A DNA stretch of 64,000 nucleotides from the NCBI GenBank assembly GCA_033980235.1, contig CM067070.1:7766195-7830194 (forward strand). Reading direction: 5' to 3'. Source of the DNA: Diadema setosum. Taxonomy: Eukaryota > Echinodermata > Echinoidea > Diadematoida > Diadematidae. A program made the translations under genes and the position numbers. Shown piece by piece: positions 56,222 to 64,000 of the stretch. Position 1 is the first letter of the stretch; each line of letters begins with the position of its first letter. The notes under the pieces were generated by a model, which was given only the letters and a program-made list of their open reading frames with translations, was not told where the DNA came from and did not search any database.

Positions 56222-58368
56222 GATTGTATTCAATGCTATTTTCAGCAAGATGTAATAAAGATAGAAAATGAAATATACACATTTATAGTAAATGCAATAT
56301 ACTTGAATACCTGATGAGAGTGGAGTATAATATGCAGATGCAGAAAATGTGGACCCCTCCCAACATATTTGTTTTGAGATTTTTTTTTTTTGACATTGGC
56401 AATGTTTTCCTTAGAGTGATGTTATATTGAGGGCATTATATGTTGACGTAATATATTTTGAGTCATTCGGTCGTGTATTTGAGTCATTCGGAGATATTTT
56501 CTGCTGACAAAGTGTTTTCGCTTATTGTTTACGAAACCCTAAACCACCAAGCATCCGCCAGCCAAGAAAAAAAAAAAGAAGAAAGGAAATAAAATGCTTT
56601 CTTTACTTCTTGAGGGCTGTATCAGTCATAAGTGCATGCTACAAAGTCCTCGAAAAACAATCTTCCTTGAACTCAAAATAGGGGCCAGCACAATGTGGGC
56701 TCCTTTCATTGTAGGCAGGGGAGTTGCTTTTTCGCCCCATTCTTTGGCCCTTAATCAGCGGCTGAAATCTTCTTAGAACCCAGCCCGCAGCCTTCCTGCC
56801 TCCCTTTCGCCGACTTTAAGCCCTTTTGTTGTGCGGTCGAACAGTAGCGCTGCGCACCTCCTGTTCTCTTGCTCTCTCCCTCTCTTCTCCCTAGTAACCC
56901 TCTTCGATGACGAACACCCCACCAAGTTTTGATTATTGTAAGTGGGGATATTCGCGCGACAAGGCAGCTGTCTGGATCTCGCCACAACAGGAAAAATGTG
57001 AACGAAAGCAGCTGACGTATAAAAGAAGAGGAAAAGGAAAAATGACTAAATCCTGACTAAGTAACAGAGCTCCCACTCGACAATAAAGAGTCACAATTTA
57101 CAAACGCACTTCAGTATTTTGGAGAATTAGAAAAAGGAAAAAACTCGGCCATGTGTTAAAGTCGCTGAAGGGCGCAGCCGATAAGGGTTAATGGGGTGTC
57201 GCCGCATGTACGTCGTGCCATAGTGTGACATTTCTCTCGCCGTCCGACGTACGTTTGGTGGCTTTTAATGACTAATTGAAAGTCAGGGATGGAATTGTGA
57301 GGCGCCGATGCACGGCGTGAAGGGGCAGTTTGGCGGTTTCGTCTGTGTGCGTGTGCGTATGTGTCTGATTGTAGCCATGGAAGTTGAAATGGGATCTGTA
57401 ATCATTGGTAGTGATTCAGCAGATTTGAATACATATTACTGCATTTTGCTTCATCCACTTTTTGCATTTCTGTAACAATGAGCAGCACTAACAATGCTAG
57501 TATTTTACACATGTGGAAGCCACTCAATTTTCTCATGAATTCATGCACATGTTTCAAAGTCTTGAACATGATGATAGCATGCTAGATGCCACTGAAAATG
57601 TAACCTGTTTTGAAAACATTGATACCCATTTCAGAGTTACCTTTGTTTTATCTTCCACAAATGGTAAATTTTTCATCCAATGTCTTAAAAGAGGAAGAAA
57701 CTGCATACTGCAAATACTGTGGTCTGATTAGTGTTTGAGTATTTTTTCCTTTTTTTTTAAATCAAATGGAATAAAGGTATAATAAGACTTAAGTTCTCAA
57801 GTTAATTTTGGATGATTTTGGATAATTCCTTTTATTTTATCTTATGTATATTCTTTTATTTAGTAGTTCCATTTATAATTCGTTCATTTACTCATTCTTT
57901 CATCATTTAATTTGATCATTTACCAATTCCTTCAATCACTCAGTCATTCTATAAGTCTTGAATTACCGATTCTTTCATCCATTCAATTATTCTTTGATTT
58001 ATTCAGTCATTCATACTCTAATTCATTCTTATTGGAATTCATTCATTTATTCATTCATTCTCACTTTTATCTCACTCATTTTGTCACATTTTCTTTCACT
58101 CACTTGTTTTTCCTTCCTTCATACATGATTTCATGAGCAATCATAGCAGATATGTTTTGCTGGATTCTGCATTCCTTCCTACACAACACTCCTTCCTGCT
58201 ACAGAGCTCTGAGGGCCAATACTAGAAGCCACACACTACTACTTCTCATAATCCCCTCCTGTCTGTACATCAAAGGGCACCTAATCCCAGCTAATCCTAT
58301 TGATCACCCTTCCATCCCAATTTAACCCACCTGAGCATGAAATTGTTCCAGCATTTGCTATGCTTGGC
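56222..58368. other. Region upstream of the candidate gene, GC-richer at 56690-57330
   Basis: Sequence at about 56690-57330 is non-repetitive and CpG-bearing (AGGGCGCAGCCGATAAGGG; GCCGTCCGACGTACG), compatible with a promoter or conserved block upstream of the minus-strand ATG at 56221. A 72-codon ordinary-composition frame lies at 57513-57731. Tandem-like ATTCATTCA sequence spans 57850-58075. Confidence 0.35.
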
Positions 58369-58755
58369 CTAGTTACTGTTCATTCCTGTGCCCATGCAAA
58401 GACGGAGGGTGTTAACCCAGTGGCCCGAGAATAAACACCAATTTTTCAACAGTTTCACTTTCTGCAAGTAACATGATATAGCAGTACTGGGACAGCATCT
58501 TATAAAACTGAGAGAAATGAGGTGAGATCTTGTCCATTTTGTAGAATAAATTAGTGAAAATGGAACCATGTGAGCCGAATCAATGGTTTCCGGTTGCAAC
58601 ATAGTTTCTGAGGGCAAGACAGCATCAATGGTAAGTGGTATGCCACCTCCAGGCAAGTTGTGGGGCCGTGTGTCATGGTGCTTATACCTGTCAATTTCAG
58701 TTCCAAAGTCGTGACAAATGGTTGCACATGCTACCATTTTGGGATACTTTGACAA
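58369..58755 (-). other. Unassigned 128-codon open frame
   Basis: On the minus strand this is one of the longest open frames not caused by simple repeats. It opens without an ATG; the first ATG is about six codons in. Its translation includes RPHNLPGGGIPLTIDAVLPS and SETMLQPETIDSAHMV. No domain is recognised. Possible splice signals lie inside it on the + strand (ATGGTAAGT at about 58629 and CAATTTCAG near 58699), so the + strand might equally carry information. Decayed transposon coding sequence is another possibility. Confidence 0.25.
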
Positions 58756-59071
58756 GTTTCAGAATTGTAGCACCTTGGAGAATTCAAGCCTTCGTAGAAT
58801 TGAAGATATTTTTCGTTATCTCACTATCATTCTTTTTTCAACTCATTTATCTTTCACAAGGAGCAGATTCTAAAAGCTATGCCTTTTTAGCGGGTCCTTT
58901 TTTTTTCAAAGTTAGTGTATTGTTTCATTTTCATCACTTCAGTTTTCATGACAACGTATAATTACTAAAGGGTTCCACAATTATTGTATGCTCATCTGAC
59001 TTTACTTTGTTTTGCTTATGAAACCTTTTTCTCTGTTAGCAAAGAAAGTGAAATGTCTATGTTCTCTCGTC
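58756..59071. other. AT-rich sequence upstream of LINE-like tail
   Basis: May include the 3' untranslated part of the element ending at 59115. No coding domain is recognised. Confidence 0.4.
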
Positions 59072-59115
59072 GAAAAATGAAATAAAATTTGAATTGAATT
59101 TAATTGAATTGAGGT
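59040..59115 (+). mobile_element. LINE-like 3' terminus with AATTG tail
   Basis: CGAAAAATGAAATAAAATTT followed by GAATTGAATTTAATTGAATTG is typical of 3' ends of some animal non-LTR elements that finish in short tandem repeats. The 5' extent is unknown. Confidence 0.5.
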
Positions 59116-59497
59116 GCATGGATAAAAACTTGCAGTCATGTACGTCTGATTTCACATAGGGTCTGAGAACAAAGACTAACCCCGATCCTCCCACTTCAAA
59201 GTGTGTACCCTTTCACCCACAAAGAACAACTTAAGCTCCTAAATGCTATAAAGAGGTTCGGTAATCTCTTTGTTACACCTGTTCCTATTGTATGACTGTA
59301 TCAATGTTGTTTCTATGGGTGGTCACCTCCTAGATCTGGCCCCGCCCCGCCCTGTATATACTTCCCGAAGAGATAGGCCGAGGTGGTAGGCAGGTGGATA
59401 AAAGTAGAATATGTAGATGATAATGTATGTAATAAGAGGTATTAGCAGAGAGAGAGAGTTGGAGGGAATGTATGAGAGAAATTTTAGTGTATATATT
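59116..59497. other. Unique sequence, no gene seen
   Basis: Short GC-rich patch near 59335-59360 and (GA)n near 59445-59458. No exon is recognised. Confidence 0.5.
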
Positions 59498-59676
59498 TTG
59501 TTTGTTTCATTTTCCATCTGAGAAGATGGTTGGATAGCCCATAATCAGCTGCACTAGCTGGTCTTCCGTCGGGTCCACAGTTGGATGTGAGGCAGGACCA
59601 CTTCACTGGGTTAAACACCCTACTCTTACCAGTTGTGATGAATATAATATGAATCTTTTACTTGCATGAGTTGTGG
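59498..59676 (-). mobile_element. tRNA-derived SINE, 5'-truncated copy 3
   Basis: Matches the 3' half of the SINEs at 11187-11566 and 30770-31127 (CATTTTCCATCTGAGAAGAT; GGTTAAACACCCTACTC), ending with a TTTG tail on +. The tRNA-like head is absent, so this copy has no internal promoter. Confidence 0.85.
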
Positions 59677-60195
59677 AAGAGAAAGCGAAATAAAGATGTA
59701 GATGAATAGCATGTGTATATGATTGTACAGGTAGATAGAGAAAAAGAAAGAGTTTGAAAAGAGAAAGAAGATATATATGTACATATATAACATACCCAAA
59801 CAGAAAAACTGACCAGAGATGAATATTATTTATTAGTGGAAAATTGAGCGATGGAATCCCATTTTCTTTGCTCAGTTTTCCACTAATACATATATATCAT
59901 GTTACACAAGGTAGTAGACATGTAAAAATAGAGATATTGACATGGATATAGATTTATTGTCTATACTATATATTTTACAAATTGATTTCACATCTCTACT
60001 CTCTGTTGAGGTTTATAATGCATTTGCAAAATCAAAAGACCAGTGCACTTTTAGAAATGAGATTGTGGATCACGAATAGTAATAGATCCATTTTTTTTTT
60101 TCACTGTCTGTTTTTATCAGTCCTTTAGCTGTCTGTTTATAATTTCGCATGGTATTTTGGGCCTATTTCTAGGTTTAGTTGGTGAATAGTTAATT
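59677..60195. other. AT-rich sequence with a short hairpin
   Basis: Contains the hairpin at 59831-59888 and degenerate GATA/TATA sequence. No gene is seen. Confidence 0.5.
59831..59888. repeat. 58-nt hairpin with 19-bp stem
   Basis: TATTAGTGGAAAATTGAGC pairs with GCTCAGTTTTCCACTAATA with a single G-T wobble. A loop of about 20 nt separates the arms. It may be a tiny foldback remnant; size and pairing also resemble a small-RNA precursor, but nothing else supports that. Confidence 0.7.
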
Positions 60196-60425
60196 CTTCT
60201 TATGATCATTATCATTGTAATTATCACATTCATTATTATTATGGTATTATTATTATTATTACTACTACTACTACTATTATTGTTATTATCAATATTATTA
60301 TTACTGTTATTATTATCACTATCATCATCATCATCATCATCATTATTATCATTATTTTCATCAGTATCAATACTGTTGTAATGACTGTTATTACTATTAT
60401 CATTACCATCATCATCGCCATCACT
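60196..60425 (+). repeat. (ATT/ATC/ACT)n trinucleotide region
   Basis: Imperfect TAT, TAC and CAT trinucleotides give Asn/Asp-rich minus-strand frames (up to 167 codons) that are artefacts at least in their repeat portion. Confidence 0.9.
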
Positions 60426-61214
60426 GTCAAGATTGAAGATATAGGATAACGTATGATCAAACATTGTATCAAGCAGAAGGCAAGCAATGAATGCAGCCTT
60501 GGACAGGTATTGAGTGAAATGAACAGTTGACGCCCGAAAGGGCCACTTCATATTCAATGCATATTTGATGAGCAAAGTGTGCCAGGCGCGGACGACATCA
60601 CTCAACATGAAAAGCCCCATTCCTCACGGATTCATAGTCACCAAAACAATGACCTTTAATCATCAGCTCTTGCATAATGGAAGAGACTTGGTATTGAAAA
60701 TTATGCATGCAAAATACATTGGCTACTCAAACTGCCATTCAAGTAAATCTCATGAACGAAATTGACAACATTGTAAAAAAAGAAGGATCTTTTTTTTTCA
60801 TCCAGTGATGATAAATGCTCTCCGTTGAATGCCAGAAAGATGCGAGAGCGGAATTATTATTGTCCACAAATCCGGTCGCCAGCCAGCCACAGTTGATTAT
60901 GCAATGACGGCGTGGATGCACGTGTCTAAATGATATCCAGGGATTAGGGCCGTGGAGAAGTGGCCAATTTGAGGGGCTCTCCAGCGCATAACTCGTTCAT
61001 CAACCACATATGTGTGGAAAAAGGTCCATGGCAGGAGCAATCCATTATGCGACTGCGACGGGGGAGTCATTTGCAGCGTCGTTTTGGAGGGATGTAAATC
61101 CAGACAAAATTATTCCTGTCAGTCTACAAAAGAACGAAATGTTTATATTAAAGAGGTACAAGAATCTGAATACAGGTTGCAGCTTGCATTTCTTGTATTT
61201 AATCACTTGTGACT
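60426..61214. other. Unique sequence, GC-richer at 60820-61110
   Basis: A non-repetitive patch with ordinary codon-like composition (60820-61110) contains overlapping short frames (61010-61240) without a recognised domain. It may be conserved non-coding DNA. Confidence 0.35.
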
Positions 61215-61778
61215 TTAAAGGACAAGTTCACCTTCATTAACATAAGGATTGAGAGAATGTAGCAACATTAGTAGAACACATTGAAAGCTTGAGGAAAATC
61301 GGATAATCCGTTCAAAAGTTATAAATTTTTGAAGTTTTTGTGCAGTTACCACTGGATGAGAAGACTACTGCAGTGTATGATGTCACATGCGTACAACAAT
61401 ATAAGGAAAATATAAAGAGAATTTCACAAAATTTCATCTTTTGAAAAAAGTACACATTCCCTTGACTCGTTACTGACATATGTTATGGGTAATATTATTC
61501 CCATTGCCTTTAGAAAGAGGCAAGTCAAGTGCTCTTTTATTATGTGAAAAAAGTGAAAATATGTTGAATTTTCTTTACATTTTCTTTATACTGTTGTACT
61601 CATATGACATCAAGAGCCTTAGTAGTCTCCTCATCCAGCGGTTCATACACAAAAATTTTAAAAATTCATAACTTTTGCATCGATTGTCCAATTTTCCTCA
61701 AACTTTCAATGATGTGTTCTACTAATATTGCTGCATCCTCTCAAACCTTATGTTTATGAAGGTGAACTTGTCCTTTAA
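61215..61778. mobile_element. 564-bp TTAA foldback element
   Basis: TTAA at both ends. The left arm AAGGACAAGTTCACCTTCAT is the complement of the right end ATGAAGGTGAACTTGTCCTT. Pairing continues inward (GAGGAAAATCGGATAATCCG with CGATTGTCCAATTTTCCTC; CTGGATGAGAAGACTACTGC with AGTAGTCTCCTCATCCAGCG). The element is almost entirely one hairpin without coding capacity. I recall near-identical repeats in sea urchin sequence, which supports the organism guess. Confidence 0.88.
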
Positions 61779-63264
61779 GGGAAAATTCAATTAAACAATA
61801 AAAGTTGTTCTGGACTAAAAAGAAAATAAGCCAAAAAAAATGGAAATAGATCAGTATGATCAGTGTGGTTTACTGTCTTCTTGTTTTGAAAGCTCCCTAG
61901 CTATAGCTAGCATAAACTACAGTGTTTTAAAACTGAATACCAGGTAGGTCATGAGAGATAGTAAGATACCAAGGGGGGGGGGGGCAGTATGCAACAGCAA
62001 CACACACACACATACACACAAACAAACAGAAAAATCACACATACATGCACCACAAAGAAAATCATTGAGGAATGACTTTATTGTGGCATAAGGCTATGAC
62101 TAATGTTTGAAGTATTTCTCAATTTTGTACATTCTATGAAAAAAAAAAACAATTTCTTTACTGTCCCATACAGAACATAAAACAGTTTTTGCAGTTTTTG
62201 TATTTTTTTTTTTTTTTTTGGTCACAGTATCTTCAGCAGACTAAGAAGACAACAGAAAATCCGAACAAAGTGTAATTTTTTGTTTCGAAATTATTTATCT
62301 ATAGGCTCCAGCTTGTGATCCTTATTGCTATAGTAGTGTAGTTTACCGGCTTTATATCAAAGTGCTGTAGACTTTGGTCAATTGTGTTGAAGACCGGCAA
62401 CCACTGTTAGGGAGTAAATGACCCCAAATTGGACAGGAGCAATAAATGCCAGTCTTGTCTGATCTCTTTCTTCTTTCTTTTCTTCTCTTTATTCATAAAT
62501 AGTGGAGTTCCGTCATTATTTCTTCTTTCTATGCTGGTTGACTCATCCCGCGGGCTATTTTCTTGAGGACTGACAATAACGGCTGATGGGGAATGGGGGA
62601 ATGGGGGGGGGGGGGCAAGTCTGTGCCTGTCAGTTGAATGTAAACAATACATGGTGTCTTCTTCGGACCCCATTGTGTAGGGCCAAAGAGAGAGCAAATG
62701 GAGGTCCTTTTCTTCCCGTCCCAGTGTGTAAATATGGCCCAGACTGTCTCGCTTTTCGCTCTCCGCCTTGTCGTATGGTACCTGTCTTCGAGCTGTGTGC
62801 TCGGTATGTTAAGCCCGGCGCTCAACAAAGCTGTACCCAGCCCAAAAGTGTTCAGTTGATCCGTCTAAGCCTCTTCATCTAAAAAATAAAAATGGACTGT
62901 CGACGGAGGTGGAGTGGAGTTAGTTGCAAGGTGTACACAAACTATGGCGCAGAGTGTCTTTCTATCTTTCAGACTGAATGATCCATGTCATCTTTGGACA
63001 AACACTGTCTATTAGAGAAACTCAAACATGTATGTCCTCTTACAGTTGCTTAAGTTCTGAGTACACCTGTTATTGACAGGTCCTGTACAAATTCAATCCA
63101 TGTGAATTTCAGAATCATGAGGAATTTTCTTCTTTTTTTAAAACAGATCTGAAGATACAAAGCAAAACAGGGTCTGAGTCATTATAAGCACGTGGTCACT
63201 GAAGGTAGGTGACCATTGTGGCAGATTTGACCACACACAGAAAAGTGTGTGGTTTGCATTTCCA
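61779..63264. other. Unique sequence with short runs, no gene seen
   Basis: Includes a G run at about 61975-61984, (CA)n at 62001-62022, T run at about 62203-62220 and G run at 62606-62616. The overlapping frames at 62407-62882 have no recognised domain. Confidence 0.5.
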
Positions 63265-63530
63265 GTTTCAATTTCATTTCATTCCATTTCATGTCATTTC
63301 ATGTCATGTCATGTCATGTCATGTCATGTCATTTCATTTCATTTCATTTCATTTCATTTCATTTCATTTCATTTCATTTCATTTCATTTCATTTCATTTC
63401 ATTTCATTTCATTTCATTTCATTTCATTTCATTTCATTTCATTTCATTTCATTTCATTTCATTTCATTTCATTTCATTTCATTTCATTTCATTTCATTTC
63501 ATTTCATTTCATTTCATTTCATTTCATTTC
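63265..63530 (+). repeat. (ATGTC)n then pure (ATTTC)40 pentanucleotide array
   Basis: ATGTC units at about 63301-63330 are followed by exactly 200 bp of uninterrupted ATTTC (63331-63530, 40 units). All three frames stay open (FHFIS repeats) because five and three are coprime and no unit creates a stop; these frames are not genes. Confidence 0.97.
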
Positions 63531-63746
63531 TCAAACATTGCAGACTGCCTTGCATAAACCCCTTTGCTCCTATACAAATGTAGTCTTCCAGTGATTATGA
63601 ATAAGTGATACTGCCGATTATCATGCATCACATTTATATGCACAGTACTAGTCACATTTCTTGATGGATATTATCGAAATTTGGTATCGAGGGGCATTAT
63701 TAAAGTGATATAATTGTCTTTATACCTATTATCATCATTTTGATCA
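63531..63746. other. Unique sequence, no gene seen
   Basis: About 215 bp of AT-rich unique sequence between two microsatellites. Confidence 0.5.
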
Positions 63747-63750
63747 TTGA

Positions 63751-63819
<69 letters not shown>

Positions 63820-63841
63820 CATTATTGTTATTATTATTATT

Positions 63842-63873
<32 letters not shown>

Positions 63874-63890
63874 CATCACCATTACCATCA
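63747..63890 (+). repeat. (ATT)n then (ATC)n trinucleotide array
   Basis: Nearly pure ATT units to about 63840 are followed by ATC/ACC units. Poly-Ile and poly-Asn frames are artefacts. Confidence 0.95.
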
Positions 63891-64000
63891 TTGTGGAAGT
63901 TAATGTTGATTGTTGTTCTCATCATTACTATAAACATCATTATTTTTATCACCCTCATTATCATCATCATTTTTCTGGCTAGCAGCCACAATAAACCACC

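Noticed and set aside
63209..63594. Three overlapping FHFIS-repeat frames
   Set aside because: They are translations of the ATTTC pentanucleotide.

Overview
This window is eukaryotic, gene-poor DNA made almost entirely of dispersed repeats, simple repeats and AT-rich unique sequence. The best guess is an echinoderm, probably a sea urchin. That rests on recalled resemblance of several repeats to echinoid genomic repeats: a foldback repeat starting AAAGGACAAGTTCACCTTCA, a tRNA-derived SINE with an (AAAC)n tail, and elements made of TCCG tracts followed by AGGTCA-rich arrays. No database search was possible. No prokaryotic gene, rRNA, functional tRNA or CRISPR array is present.

Layout. 1-9 kb: two tandem-array elements with nuclear-receptor-like motifs (1234-2650, 4211-4906), AATGA pentanucleotides (5465-5735) and a pyrimidine-rich 27-bp minisatellite (7250-7620). 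9-20 kb: a GC-richer island with a long CACGTG-centred palindrome, a full tRNA-SINE, a purine-strand minisatellite (16500-17225), a 386-bp foldback element and a LINE-like 3' end. 20-30 kb: G/C homopolymers, GAT/GGT repeats and several foldbacks. 30-40 kb: a second full SINE, a third nuclear-receptor-motif array (33647-34944) and more foldbacks. 40-50 kb: a TTAA element, a (TTC)n tract and a complete hAT-like non-autonomous transposon with an exact 8-bp target duplication (47144-48363). 50-64 kb: the only respectable protein-coding candidate (two phase-compatible minus-strand exons at 56201-56221 and 54154-54243), a second LINE-like 3' end, a 564-bp foldback and a pure (ATTTC)40 array.

The main theme is a set of short inverted-repeat elements that begin and end with TTAA, as piggyBac-type MITEs do. 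One 93-bp family has 13 copies here, 10 in one orientation and 3 in the other. At least four further families of different sequence share the TTAA boundary. A second theme is that three otherwise different elements share one architecture: a (TCCG)n tract followed by tandem monomers of about 152-158 bp carrying DR1-like AGGTCAAAGGTCA motifs.

Most long open frames are translations of microsatellites and are not annotated as genes. The window probably lies in introns or in a gene desert.
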